From Paraburkholderia guartelaensis (GTDB lineage: Bacteria > Pseudomonadota > Gammaproteobacteria > Burkholderiales > Burkholderiaceae), in contig NZ_SMOD01000038.1 in assembly GCF_004353905.1 (NCBI RefSeq), positions 1 through 64,000 on the forward strand: 64,000 nucleotides of DNA, in the 5' to 3' direction. Below are positions 51,813 through 60,950 of this stretch, in pieces. How positions within the stretch are numbered: the first letter of the stretch is position 1; every line of letters begins with the position of its first letter. Made by a program: the position numbers and the translations under genes. A model generated the notes under the pieces. The model worked only from the letters and a program-made list of their open reading frames with translations, was not told the origin of the DNA and ran no database searches.

Positions 51813-52031
51813 TCAGCAAGACGCCGGCCTGCCGCGCTGGTCGATCCACAGTCGCGCCCAGCGCGAGGCGTACGCAATGGCGTGATCGGCCTCGAAGAAG
51901 TAATCGAGTGCGTCGAAGGTAAACGACGAACCGGCGGGCGACGACCTGTTCTCGATGGACAGGTTCGCCGCGTAGAGTCCGCTAGGCAATACGTGTGCGG
52001 ACGCTTCGACTTCGTAGCCCTTGTATCGCAT
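51813..52031 (-). CDS. Small hypothetical protein of a Burkholderia-type family
   Basis: 72 residues from MRYKGYEVEASAHVLPSGLY at 52031. The pattern Y.GYE..A.A..L..GLYAANLSIE, then FDALDYFFEADHAIAYASRWARLWID recurs in small Burkholderia proteins of unknown function. Cytoplasmic, no cofactor motif. It lies upstream of the encapsulin operon in the same direction, separated by the leader hairpin. Confidence 0.7.
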   Translation of the reverse strand: MRYKGYEVEASAHVLPSGLYAANLSIENRSSPAGSSFTFDALDYFFEADHAIAYASRWARLWIDQRGRPASC

Positions 52032-52412
52032 GAAGGCTCCCGTAATGACAAACGCGGACACAAGCGCCCGCGGCACTTCATCCTGCTGCAAGAAGCGCGC
52101 GACGGCAAAGAAGGCTTTGGCGTTAGCAAATCAGCACGGGCATCACTTCGTCATCACGATGCACTTTGCCTGCATGGGCGGGAATAATCACGCTGGAACG
52201 TCCGATGACAAACGACAGCATATGGTTTGCGCAATTCATTATTTCGCGGCTAGCCAGGTTCGGCATTACGCTGACATTCGATGTCGTTTTCCAATACTTA
52301 CGCCATTTAATTAGGTTTACATACGATTCGATTCATGGCGACGTGTACGCACGTATGCAGACCGCCCTCACCTCAAGCGCCTCTTCACTTCGATCCGCAC
52401 GGAGACCGATTC
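52032..52412. promoter_or_regulatory. 381 bp divergent promoter region
   Basis: Between the small gene (minus) and the SsuA-like gene (plus). It is clearly AT-richer than its flanks: ATTCATTATTTCGCGGCTAG near 52227, GATGTCGTTTTCCAATACTT near 52282 and ATTTAATTAGGTTTACATAC near 52305. No gene is present. It fits a sulfur-starvation (CysB-family) controlled promoter, but no exact box can be defined. Confidence 0.4.
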
Positions 52413-53450
52413 ATGGCCGCATTGCACGGTTCCAGCCTCACCCCGCCCGCCCCGAACGGGCAACGCCGCAAATGGCTGCGTGCCGCCGGCGCGACCGCGC
52501 TGAGCGCGCCGGTTCTGACGCTCGGCCGCAAGGCATGGTCGGCGCCGGCGCTCAAGCCGTTCACCTTCGCGTGGGCGCCGAACGGCTTTTGCCTCACGCC
52601 CGTCGCCGTCGCGCAGGAGCAGGGGTTCTTCGAAAAGAACGGACTGAAGGTCAATCTCGTGAGCTACGCCGGCTCGAACGACCAGTTGCTGCAAACGCTT
52701 TCCACCGGCAAGGCCGACGCTGCGGTTGGCATGATCCACCGCTGGCTCAAACCGCTGGAGGCGGGATTCGACGTCAAGATTATCAGCAGCGTGCACGGCG
52801 GATGCGTGCGCCTGATCGGCTCGAGCGCAGCGGGCGTCACGTCGCTCGCCGCGCTCAAAGGCAAGACCGTGGGGGTGAGCGACCTCGCCTCTCCGGGCAA
52901 GAACTTCTTCGCCATCCTGCTGCTCAAGCACGGCATCGACCCCGACCGCGACGTGAGCTGGCGCCAGTATCCCGCGGACCTGCTCGATGTCGCTGTGCAA
53001 AAGGGCGAGATCCAGGCCATCGCCGACGGCGACCCGAATCTCTATCTGCTGGAGCGGCAACGTCCGGGCGCTTACACGCATCTCGCCAGCAATCTTTCCG
53101 ACGAATACGCGCACAAGGTTTGCTGCGTGATCGCCGCACGGGGCTCGCTTCTGCGCAGCGATCGCCCGACCGCTGCAGCGCTTGCGCGTGCGCTGATCCA
53201 GGCCACCGACTTCTCGCGCGAGAACCCGCGGGAAGCGGCGAAATCGTTCGCGAAGTACACGCCGAAGTTTGCCGAGGATGACCTTGTAAAGCTCTATTCG
53301 TCGCTCACCTACGATCACCATCCGACCAACGTCGATCTCCAGCAGGAGATCGCTTACTTCGCCGAGGACTTCAAGCGCGCCGGCGTGCTCAAGCCCACCA
53401 CCGACCCGCAGCGCTTCGCCGCGGCCGTCTACACCAACGTACTGGGGTGA
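52413..53450 (+). CDS. Aliphatic sulfonate/nitrate-type binding protein (SsuA-like), Tat signal
   Basis: 345 residues from MAALHGSSLT at 52413, with GGAGA about 8 bases ahead. The N-terminus has an RRKWLRAAGATALSAPVL twin-arginine-type signal. Then TFAWAPNGFCLTPVAVAQEQGFFEKNGLKVNLVSYAGSNDQLLQTLSTGKADAAVGMIHRWLKPLEAG, of the SsuA/NrtA/TauA fold. It forms an operon with the permease (4 bases on) and ATPase. The closest reading is import of a sulfonate; sequence does not decide the ligand. Confidence 0.92.
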   Translation: MAALHGSSLTPPAPNGQRRKWLRAAGATALSAPVLTLGRKAWSAPALKPFTFAWAPNGFCLTPVAVAQEQGFFEKNGLKVNLVSYAGSNDQLLQTLSTGKADAAVGMIHRWLKPLEAGFDVKIISSVHGGCVRLIGSSAAGVTSLAALKGKTVGVSDLASPGKNFFAILLLKHGIDPDRDVSWRQYPADLLDVAVQKGEIQAIADGDPNLYLLERQRPGAYTHLASNLSDEYAHKVCCVIAARGSLLRSDRPTAAALARALIQATDFSRENPREAAKSFAKYTPKFAEDDLVKLYSSLTYDHHPTNVDLQQEIAYFAEDFKRAGVLKPTTDPQRFAAAVYTNVLG

Positions 53451-53454
53451 CGCG

Positions 53455-54555
53455 ATGACGACGCTCGAACAGGCTGCGCTGGCCCGCGCCGGCGCCAGCG
53501 ACGCACTGGAGACCAGTGACGGGGCAGGCCAACCTTTCGCGAATGTCGACCTGCGGGGCCGCCGTTCTTCGGGGCAGCCAACCGTGTGGTACACCGGCCT
53601 CGCGGTGGCAGCGGCATGGGCCGTGTTCGGCGGCGTCACGCGCCTGTGGCCGAACCGCATCACCGGTTTTTCCGACTGGGCCTATACCGCCGAACTGGGC
53701 GCGGCCGCCTGGGCGATCGCGGCATGGCTCGCGCTGCTCGCGCTCGTGCTGCCCGCTCTCGAACGCAGCAGCGAGCGGCTGCGGCCCGCGCTGCGCGGCT
53801 TGAGAAAGGCGGGACCGTGGCTGATCGCGTTGCCCGTTGCGTTCACGCTCTGGGAGATCCTCACGGCGAAGACCGCGATCCTGCCTACGCCGTTCTTCGC
53901 ACCGCCGCAGGCGCTCGTCGAGGTCTATCGCGACGACTGGGCGCGCCTCGCCGATTGCGTGGTCCATTCGATCGGCCTGCTCGCCATAGGCTTTCTCTAC
54001 GGCGGCGTGGCCGGATTCCTCATCGGCGTATCGATCGGCTGGTCGCGCGCCGTGGGCTACTGGGTGCACCCCGTCATGCGCGTGCTCGGCCCCGTGCCCG
54101 CCACGGCGCTGCTGCCGCTCGCGTTCTATATCTTCCCGTCGAGCCGTTCCGCCGCCATCTTCCTGATCGCGCTCGCCACCGCGTTCCCCGTGACCGTGCT
54201 CACGTGGTCGGGAGTTGCGAGCGTGAACAAGGCGTATTACGACGTGGCGCGCACGCTCGGGGCAAGCCAGCGGTTCCTCGTGCTGCGCGTCGCCATTCCG
54301 GCTTCGCTGCCGCAGGTCTTCGTCGGCCTCTTCATGGGCCTGAGCGCCTCGTTCACGGTGCTCGTGACAGCAGAGATGATGGGCGTGAAATCCGGCCTCG
54401 GCTGGTACCTCACATGGGCGCAGGGGTGGGCGTCGTACTCGAACATGTACGCCGCGCTGCTCGTGATGGCTGTCCTGTTCTCGAGCCTCATCACCCTGCT
54501 CTTCCTCGTGCGCGATCGCACGCTCGTCTGGCAGAAAGGAACCGTCAAATGGTAA
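53455..54555 (+). CDS. Sulfonate-type ABC permease (SsuC-like), extended
   Basis: 366 residues, about 80-100 longer than usual SsuC. Two extra hydrophobic segments near the N-terminus (WYTGLAVAAAWAVFGGVTRLW; AAWAIAAWLALLALVLPAL) precede the BPD_transp_1 core, whose EAA loop reads VNKAYYDVARTLGASQRFLVLRVAIPASLPQVFVGLFMG. It starts 4 bases after the binding protein and overlaps the ATPase start. The extension is a visible oddity of this system and may contact the binding protein or the cytochrome c next door. Confidence 0.9.
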   Translation: MTTLEQAALARAGASDALETSDGAGQPFANVDLRGRRSSGQPTVWYTGLAVAAAWAVFGGVTRLWPNRITGFSDWAYTAELGAAAWAIAAWLALLALVLPALERSSERLRPALRGLRKAGPWLIALPVAFTLWEILTAKTAILPTPFFAPPQALVEVYRDDWARLADCVVHSIGLLAIGFLYGGVAGFLIGVSIGWSRAVGYWVHPVMRVLGPVPATALLPLAFYIFPSSRSAAIFLIALATAFPVTVLTWSGVASVNKAYYDVARTLGASQRFLVLRVAIPASLPQVFVGLFMGLSASFTVLVTAEMMGVKSGLGWYLTWAQGWASYSNMYAALLVMAVLFSSLITLLFLVRDRTLVWQKGTVKW

Positions 54556-55361
54556 ATGCCGCCGTGTCCCACGCCACGTCCTCGATTGCGCCCGAGCCGG
54601 CCATCCGGGGCGCGCAGATCACTGTCGAGCAGGTGAGCCACCGCTTCGACACGCCCAAGGGCCCGCTCGCGGTGCTCGACGACGTGACGCTCTCGGTCGC
54701 GCCGGGCGAATTCGTCGCGCTGCTGGGCCCAAGCGGGTGTGGAAAGTCCACGCTGCTGCGTCTCGTCGCGGGGCTCGAACCGGCGACGCAGGGCAGGCTT
54801 CTGCAAGACGGCGCGCCGATCGAGCGGCCCGATCCCTCGCGCGTCGTGGTGTTCCAGGACCCGACGCTCTACCCATGGCGGCGCGTGCGCGCGAACGTCG
54901 CGCTCGGGCTGCAGGCGCGCGGCGTGATCAAGCAGGAGCGCAAGCGCGTGGATGTCGAACTCGAACGCGTTGGCCTCACCGAATTCGCGGATGCCTTTCC
55001 GCACCAGCTTTCGGGCGGCATGTCGCAGCGTGTGGCGCTGGCCCGCGCGCTCGTCAACGATCCACGCCTGCTCGTACTCGACGAGCCGCTCGGCAAGCTC
55101 GACTCGCTCACGCGTCTGGCAATGCAGAGCGAACTCGTGGATCTCTGGCAGCGCGACCGTTTCTCAGCGCTGCTCGTCACCCATGATGTGGAAGAGGCGC
55201 TCTTTCTCGCCCAGCGTGTGATCGTATTCAGCTCCCGGCCCGCGCGCGTCGCGGCCGAACTGCATGTCGACCTGCCCTATCCGCGCCATCGCGGCGACCC
55301 GGCGTTTGCCGCGCTGCGCCGCGAAGCCTTGCAGCATCTCGGCCTCGACGCAAGCTGGTAA
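54549..55361 (+). CDS. Sulfonate-type ABC ATPase (SsuB/TauB-like)
   Basis: 270 residues from the ATG at 54549, which overlaps the permease stop by 7 bases. Walker A LGPSGCGKST near 60, Q-loop VFQDPTLYPWRRV, signature LSGGMSQR, Walker B LLVLDEPLGKLDS, H-loop VTHDVEEAL. The PWRRV after the Q-loop and TRLAMQSEL are typical of the SsuB/TauB/NrtD group. It powers the transporter with the SsuA-like protein at 52413. Confidence 0.93.
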   Translation: MVNAAVSHATSSIAPEPAIRGAQITVEQVSHRFDTPKGPLAVLDDVTLSVAPGEFVALLGPSGCGKSTLLRLVAGLEPATQGRLLQDGAPIERPDPSRVVVFQDPTLYPWRRVRANVALGLQARGVIKQERKRVDVELERVGLTEFADAFPHQLSGGMSQRVALARALVNDPRLLVLDEPLGKLDSLTRLAMQSELVDLWQRDRFSALLVTHDVEEALFLAQRVIVFSSRPARVAAELHVDLPYPRHRGDPAFAALRREALQHLGLDASW

Positions 55362-55402
55362 AGAATACGAATGATGCGGCACGCTTCATCCTACGCGCGG
55401 CG

Positions 55403-56611
55403 ATGAGCGCGCTGCTCTCCGGCAACGCCTGGCTCAACCCGTTTCTCGGCGCGCTGCAGGCGGCGCAGGTCGCACTCGGCAGTGTGGCGCACGCGCTCGG
55501 CATCGCCGGCGACAGCCACGGCCAGCCCGCGTGGCCGTGGCCGAAACGGCTCGCCGTAGAGGTTCTGCTGATCGATGCGGGCGTCGCGCGCCAGCTCGCA
55601 CTCGCGCTCGCCGCCACCGGCGGCGCACTACTGCTCGCGGTCGCTGGCCTGTTCTGGCGTGGGCGGCGCATCGCGCTGTTCGCCGCGGCCGCACTCGCCG
55701 CCTGGTTCGCGCCGTGGCCCGACACCTCGCTGTGGCTCGCCGACGCCGTGCCCACCAGCTTCCAGACCATACCCTTCTCGGTCGAGGCGATCGCGCGTGG
55801 CGCTGCACACTATGCGCACGAGTGCGCGGCCTGCCACGGCGACACGGGCCGCGGTGACGGCCCGCGCGCCGCCACGCTCGTGCGCTGGCCGCCGACCGTC
55901 GTGGGTCCGCTGCTCGGTCATCGTCTGGACGGGGAATTGTTCTGGCGCGTGCTGCATGGCATGCACGCACGCGACGGCGCGCAATCGATGCCCGGATTCG
56001 AAGGACGCCTGTCCGATGCGCAAACGTGGGCCATTCTCGATTACCTGAAGGTGCTGGCCGCGGGCGGCGGCGCGCAGGACGGCGAAGGCTGGCCGGTGCC
56101 TGTCGCGCTGCCTGCGCTAGACGTGCGCTGCGGCGACGCGCCGGCCGTGCCGCTGGCCAGTTGGCGCGCAGGGCAGCGCGTGAGGGCCGTGGCCGTCGAT
56201 GGGCGCGGGTCGCCTCTCGAAGATCCGCGCTGGCAAACGCTGCTGCTGTTCCGCGACGGCGCGTTGCCCGCGCCGTCCGAAGCCGCGCGTTGGGCAGCGA
56301 ATGGCGACGCCTCGTGCGTGGCTGTCTCGCCCGGAGCGTGGACTGCGTTCGCGGGCATAGCGGGCGTGAATGCGCAAGCCTTCGCGGGCTCGCAACTGAT
56401 CGCTGACCGCGACGGGTGGCTGCGCGCCGAGGCGAAACCGGGCGACCCCGCATGGGCCAACGCGGCGCTGCTCTGCACAGCCGCTGGCGCGGGCGCCGAA
56501 CGCAGCGAACGCGGCGGGCGCGTGAGCGGCCGGTCCGATCCGCTCACTTCGCTACTGTTACGCATTGACGCGGAGCCGGTGCGTTACGTGAAGGGTGGCT
56601 ACGTGCATTGA
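55403..56611 (+). CDS. Membrane-anchored cytochrome c domain protein
   Basis: 402 residues. Hydrophobic helices lie at about 63-85 and 88-103, then a class I cytochrome c domain with the haem-binding CAACH at 141-145 and a likely axial Met at 196 (SMPGF), and a periplasmic C-terminal domain of ~180 residues of unknown fold that contains a cysteine pair (RCGDAP... and SCVAV). Directly downstream of an SsuABC-type operon and before a flavin monooxygenase-like gene, it could take electrons from periplasmic oxidation of a sulfur compound. That role is inference. The first ~50 residues may not be a signal peptide, so the start is uncertain. Confidence 0.8.
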   Translation: MSALLSGNAWLNPFLGALQAAQVALGSVAHALGIAGDSHGQPAWPWPKRLAVEVLLIDAGVARQLALALAATGGALLLAVAGLFWRGRRIALFAAAALAAWFAPWPDTSLWLADAVPTSFQTIPFSVEAIARGAAHYAHECAACHGDTGRGDGPRAATLVRWPPTVVGPLLGHRLDGELFWRVLHGMHARDGAQSMPGFEGRLSDAQTWAILDYLKVLAAGGGAQDGEGWPVPVALPALDVRCGDAPAVPLASWRAGQRVRAVAVDGRGSPLEDPRWQTLLLFRDGALPAPSEAARWAANGDASCVAVSPGAWTAFAGIAGVNAQAFAGSQLIADRDGWLRAEAKPGDPAWANAALLCTAAGAGAERSERGGRVSGRSDPLTSLLLRIDAEPVRYVKGGYVH

Positions 56612-56908
56612 TCGCTGCGCGGACAAACACCCCTTCGTCGCGCACCTTCCGCTGCATCGAACGAATCGAAAAAGTAACGAATATGATTCGGCATCCATAT
56701 TATCCACCTTCGATATGCAATTCTCGATTTGATATTGGCCTCGGTTCGCATCCCAAACCATAATGGGCAACAAGCGGATTGCACCGCCCGCGCGCTCCCG
56801 CAGTCGTGAAGCGCGACCTCTCAACCGTATCTGGATCGCTGCGGTCGCGGCCACTTCCGCCACACGGTGACGTGACCCGCGCTCGCGCCCCATGCAGGAG
56901 GTAACGTC
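56612..56908. other. About 300 bp gap before a flavoprotein gene
   Basis: AT-rich in part: GAATATGATTCGGCATCCAT near 56676 and TTCGATATGCAATTCTCGAT near 56706 form imperfect palindromes that may bind a regulator. No gene is seen. The flavoprotein ribosome site lies at the right edge. Confidence 0.4.
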
Positions 56909-58120
56909 TTGAGTACCGTACTGGAACATCAGGCGCCGCAATCTTCGCTCACCCCGCAAGCGGGGTCGCCACTGCTCACCGAATCACTGCTGGAGCGCAT
57001 CGGTGCCCGCGCAGCGCAGTACGACCGCGAGAACGCGTTCTTCGCAGAGGATCTGGCTGACCTCCACGCATCAGGCTTCCTGCGTGCAAGCGTGCCGCGC
57101 CAGTTCGGCGGCCTTGGTTTCACGCTGCCGGCGCTATTGCGCGAACAGGTCAGGCTCGCCTCCCGGGCGCCCGCCACGGCGCTCGCTCTCAACATGCATC
57201 TCTACTGGGCAGGCGCCGCCTTGCATCTGTGGCGGCGCGGCGATCATTCGGCCGACTGGATTCTGCGCGAGATCGGCGCGGGCAAGGTGTTCGCCGCAGG
57301 TCATGGCGAGCCCGGCAACGATGCAGGCCTCGCGGACTCGACGGTACGCGCGACGCCGCTACCCGGCGGCGCCTGGCGCTTCGACGGCCACAAGATCTTC
57401 ACGTCGCTCGCCCCCGCATGGGACTGGCTCGGCGCGCATGGACGCGACGACAGCGATCCGGCCAATCCGCGCATCGTGCACGCCTTCATTCGCCGGGAAG
57501 CGGCGGGTCATCGCACCGAGCCCACGTGGGATGCGCTCGGATTGCGTGCGACGAGCAGTCACGACACGTGGCTCGAAGGCGTCGTTGCGCAGCCCGAGCA
57601 CGTTACCCGCGTGTTGCCCGCGGGGCCGCCCGACGATCCTTTCGTCGACGGCATTCTTGGCGCGGTACTGCCCGGGCTGGGCGCAGTGTATTACGGCATT
57701 GCAAAGCGCGCTTTCGACCTGGCGCTGGAAGCGGCGCGATCGCGGCGTTCTCTCGCGCTGGGCGGCCAGACGTATGCGTTCAAGCCGCTCACGCAGGCCC
57801 ACGTCGCGCAAGCCGCGATCGAACTGGAGAGCATCGAGGCGCTGCTCGAGCGCACCGCACAGCGCTGGTGGGACGGCTACGCACCTGGCGAACTGTGGCT
57901 CGCGCAACTCCTTTCGGCCAAGCAGCACGCCGTCGATGGCGCGCTGCGTGTGGTCAATCTCGCGTTGCAGGTGAGCGGCGCGGGTTCGCTCTCGCGCCGG
58001 CAAGAACTCGAAAGGCTTTTTCGCGACGTGCGCGCCGGCGCGTTCCATCCGCCCAACGCCGATGCAACGCACGAGTTGATCGGCCAGCTCTGGCTGGGTG
58101 TCCTCGGTCAGACCTCATAG
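56909..58120 (+). CDS. Acyl-CoA-dehydrogenase-fold flavoprotein (SfnB/DszC-related)
   Basis: 403 residues starting at TTG 56909, with AGGAGG about 8 bases upstream. Acyl-CoA dehydrogenase fold: LADLHASGFLRASVPRQFGGLG, GKVFAAGHGEPGNDAG in the flavin loop, DGHKIFTSLAPAWDWLGAHG and a C-terminal helical domain. Compared with DszC it lacks the RHWRNARTH stretch, ending in RELERLFRDVRAGAFHPPNADATHELIG. It is a looser member and could be a true dehydrogenase or a monooxygenase. It is followed by an AhpD-like protein on the same strand. Confidence 0.85.
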   Translation: MSTVLEHQAPQSSLTPQAGSPLLTESLLERIGARAAQYDRENAFFAEDLADLHASGFLRASVPRQFGGLGFTLPALLREQVRLASRAPATALALNMHLYWAGAALHLWRRGDHSADWILREIGAGKVFAAGHGEPGNDAGLADSTVRATPLPGGAWRFDGHKIFTSLAPAWDWLGAHGRDDSDPANPRIVHAFIRREAAGHRTEPTWDALGLRATSSHDTWLEGVVAQPEHVTRVLPAGPPDDPFVDGILGAVLPGLGAVYYGIAKRAFDLALEAARSRRSLALGGQTYAFKPLTQAHVAQAAIELESIEALLERTAQRWWDGYAPGELWLAQLLSAKQHAVDGALRVVNLALQVSGAGSLSRRQELERLFRDVRAGAFHPPNADATHELIGQLWLGVLGQTS

Positions 58121-58184
58121 CGCACGCATCTCAGCGATTCTCCGAAGATTTCCGGTTCGCACGCAAAACATAAGGAATCCTTTT

Positions 58185-58835
58185 ATGTCTACTGCCGCAT
58201 CCACTATCGATATCGCGCCGCGTCGGGCGGATTTCGTTGCCGGTCACGACATCGCACACGAGCCCGTCTCCCGGCTTGGCCTGCCCGAAGAATCGGCACT
58301 GCCGCCGCAAGCTGCCGGGCTCTTCGAGCGCTTTCGGCGCCAATACGGCTTCGTGCCAAACTGGCTAGCCGCACTGGCAGTCAACCCCGACACCGCGTGG
58401 CGGCTCGTGGCGTTCTACGAACATCTGTTCGACCCGCATCGCAGCCGCCTGACGGCCGCCGAGCGAGAACTGATCGCGGTCGTCACTTCCGCAGCCAACT
58501 CGTGCAGCTATTGTGTGTTCAACCACACCCAGTCGCTCGCGACTGCGCTCGGCGACACCGTGCGCGCACAGCGCATCGCGCAGGGATGGCATCACGTGCG
58601 GCTGGATCCGAAGGAGGCGGCGCTCGCCGGGATTGCGGAGCAGCTCACGCGCGAACCCGGCCTTGTCGACGACAGCGCTTTGCAGCGGCTCCACGACCTC
58701 GGCTTCACGCGTGAGGCGGTCGTCGAGATCCTCGAAGTATCCGCTTTCTTCAATTACGCGAACCGTCTGACGATCGCGCTCAATGTCGTGCCTGACGATC
58801 AATTTTTCTCGGGACGAGACCGCGAGAGCTCATAA
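58185..58835 (+). CDS. AhpD/carboxymuconolactone decarboxylase-family protein
   Basis: 216 residues from MSTAASTIDI at 58185 (TAAGGAAT upstream). A peroxidase-related enzyme: the CXXC redox centre is C107-SY-C110 with H114 downstream (ANSCSYCVFNH), and the preceding E94 of AAERELIAVVTSAAN is present. Such proteins reduce peroxides or act as small thiol peroxidases. It is likely coupled to the flavoprotein just upstream, for removing peroxide made by an uncoupled flavin enzyme. Confidence 0.9.
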   Translation: MSTAASTIDIAPRRADFVAGHDIAHEPVSRLGLPEESALPPQAAGLFERFRRQYGFVPNWLAALAVNPDTAWRLVAFYEHLFDPHRSRLTAAERELIAVVTSAANSCSYCVFNHTQSLATALGDTVRAQRIAQGWHHVRLDPKEAALAGIAEQLTREPGLVDDSALQRLHDLGFTREAVVEILEVSAFFNYANRLTIALNVVPDDQFFSGRDRESS

Positions 58836-58895
58836 GATTCGCGCCGTCGACCGGACCGCATAGCCGCTGCCGCCCGCCGCAGGCGCTACCGCCGC

Positions 58896-59807
58896 TCACG
58901 CCGCGCGTGCAAGCTTCGCCGACTTGAAGCTTTGCGCAATGCTTTGCGCCAGCACCGCGATAGCGGATTCCATCTTGCCAATCGCGCGTGAGCGGACGAT
59001 ACGCACCGTGATTTCGGGCTTGAAGTCGCTCACCTGCACGATGTCCAGCAAATCGGCGTGCGCGCTCGCCACGACGAGCGGATACGGTACGACGCCGAGG
59101 CCCACGCCGTCCGCGACGAGCCCGAGCTGCAACTCGGTGCCGAGCGTTTCGAAATTCAGTTTGAGTGCGTGGCCTTGCGCGGCGAGCGCATGCTGCAGGC
59201 CGGCGCGAAAACCGCAACCGTCCGGATTGAGCACCCAGCCGTGCGACTGGCATTCGCCGAGCGTCCAGACGCGGCGCTTCAGCAGCCCCTTTTGCGCGAC
59301 CACGGCGAGCTTGAGCGAGCTGAGCGATTCCGCCACGAGCGTCTCGGACAACGCGCGGTTCGCGGGCAACAGCACGACGGCCGCGTCGAGTTCACCGTCC
59401 TCCACTTTTTGCAGCAGCGGTGCGCCCCACCCCGTGGATACGCGCGCCTGCAATCCGGGATGCGCGTGACGCAGCGATTGCAGCGCGTCGAGCATCGCGA
59501 TGTCCGCAACGGTTTGCGCCACGCCCACACGCAGCACGCCCGCAAGCGGCGCCCCGTCGTTCACGAGCTGCCGCAGCACGTCGATCTCTCGCACGATGGC
59601 GCGGCACTGGTCGTACACGGCGCGGCCCGTCGGCGTCGTGCGCATGGGCTTGGTGCTGCGATCGAGCAGCGCCACGCCCAATGCTTCCTCGAAATTCTGG
59701 ATGCGGCGAGTCACGGCCGGCTGCGTCAGTTCGAGCCGTTCGGCCGCGTGGCTCAGCGACTCGCTGCGCACCACGGCGACGAAGGCTTCGATCTCGTCGA
59801 GTGTCAT
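58896..59807 (-). CDS. LysR-family transcriptional regulator in the sulfur island
   Basis: 303 residues. N-terminal winged helix (EAFVAVVRSESLSHAAERLELTQPAVTRRIQNFEEALGVALLDR) and a ligand-binding domain from about residue 88, with GVAQTVADIAMLDALQSL and ESLSSLKLAVVAQKGLL. Divergent from the SsuA-like operon starting at 59977 across a 169 bp gap, the normal setting for a regulator of sulfonate uptake. It resembles the general LysR type rather than CysB itself (no CysB-specific C-terminus). Confidence 0.9.
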   Translation of the reverse strand: MTLDEIEAFVAVVRSESLSHAAERLELTQPAVTRRIQNFEEALGVALLDRSTKPMRTTPTGRAVYDQCRAIVREIDVLRQLVNDGAPLAGVLRVGVAQTVADIAMLDALQSLRHAHPGLQARVSTGWGAPLLQKVEDGELDAAVVLLPANRALSETLVAESLSSLKLAVVAQKGLLKRRVWTLGECQSHGWVLNPDGCGFRAGLQHALAAQGHALKLNFETLGTELQLGLVADGVGLGVVPYPLVVASAHADLLDIVQVSDFKPEITVRIVRSRAIGKMESAIAVLAQSIAQSFKSAKLARAA

Positions 59808-59976
59808 GATGGTCCCGGTGTATTGATCGCGTAGCTTAGCGTCGTTGCAACGCTTCGTTCAAGCGGCGTCGCATTTGCGATCTGCATATTTCCTTAGAAG
59901 AACAATGCGTTTGCCTTATACGGGAGCGCTCCGTATCGTGCTCTCTTCGCTATCCGCATTACCCAGGGAATCTTTC

Positions 59977-60906
59977 ATGCGCCGCGCTTATGTCCGCTTT
60001 CTTGTCGCTATTGCTGCAACGTTGCCGCTGGCCGCATCCGCCGCCACGCTCAAGGTCGGCGACCAGCAGCTCCAGACGCGCGGCATACTCGAAGCGTCGG
60101 GCCAGCTAAAGGACGTGCCCTACCAGATCGAATGGTTCAATTTCCCCGCTGCGCAGCCGCTTGGCGAAGCACTCAATGCGGGCGCGATCGACGTGGGCGG
60201 TCTGGGCGACGCCCCGCTCATCTTCGCGTACTCGGCAGGCGCGAAAATCCGCGCGGTCTCGGCCGCACGCTCGACGCCTGTCGATCTCGCGATCGTCGTG
60301 GCCAACGGTTCGCCCATCCGCAACGCCGCTGACCTCAAGGGCAAGCGGATCGCCACCACGCGCGGCTCTATCGGACACTATCTCGCCGTGGCCACGCTCG
60401 AGCATGCGAACCTCAAGCTCACCGACGTGACCTTGTCGTACATGCAGCCCGTCGACGCCCAGGCCGCGCTCGCCACCGGAAGCGTGGACGCCTGGTCCAC
60501 ATGGGACCCTTACGTGGCGCTCACCGAAGCGCGCCAGCATACGCGCAGCATCGCGAACGGCGTAGGTGTTTCGTCGGGCTTGAGCTTCGAGGCCGCCACC
60601 GATACGGCGATCCGCGACAAGCACGCCGAACTCGCCGACTTCCTGCGTCGCGTGGCGGCCGGCCAGCGCTGGGCGCTCTCGCATCCTGACGAAGTCGCGG
60701 CGATCCAGTCGCGCGTGACGGGCCTGCCCGCCGACGTGCTCAAGACCGTCTATCAGCGCGCGCAACTGCATCCCGTGCCGATTGACAACAGCGTGATCGC
60801 CGAGCAGCAGCGCACCGCCGATCTCTACCTGCGCGCGGACGTCATCAAAACACGCCTCGACGTTGCGCCGAGCTTCGACAAACAGTTCTCGTCGACCGCT
60901 CCCTGA
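59977..60906 (+). CDS. Sulfonate binding protein (SsuA-like)
   Basis: 309 residues from MRRAYVRFLVAIAATLPLAA at 59977 (AGGGAA 9 bases upstream). Sec signal peptide cut after ASA (about residue 22). Then TLKVGDQQLQTRGILEASGQLKDVPYQIEWFNFPAAQPLGEALNAGAIDVGGLGDAPLIFAYSAGAKIRAV, the SsuA/TauA fold. Heads an operon with a permease, an ATPase, a second binding protein and a flavoprotein. Confidence 0.93.
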   Translation: MRRAYVRFLVAIAATLPLAASAATLKVGDQQLQTRGILEASGQLKDVPYQIEWFNFPAAQPLGEALNAGAIDVGGLGDAPLIFAYSAGAKIRAVSAARSTPVDLAIVVANGSPIRNAADLKGKRIATTRGSIGHYLAVATLEHANLKLTDVTLSYMQPVDAQAALATGSVDAWSTWDPYVALTEARQHTRSIANGVGVSSGLSFEAATDTAIRDKHAELADFLRRVAAGQRWALSHPDEVAAIQSRVTGLPADVLKTVYQRAQLHPVPIDNSVIAEQQRTADLYLRADVIKTRLDVAPSFDKQFSSTAP

Positions 60907-60950
60907 ACGGGCGTCCATCGCCCGGACTTCACCGCAATTACGGAACCGAC

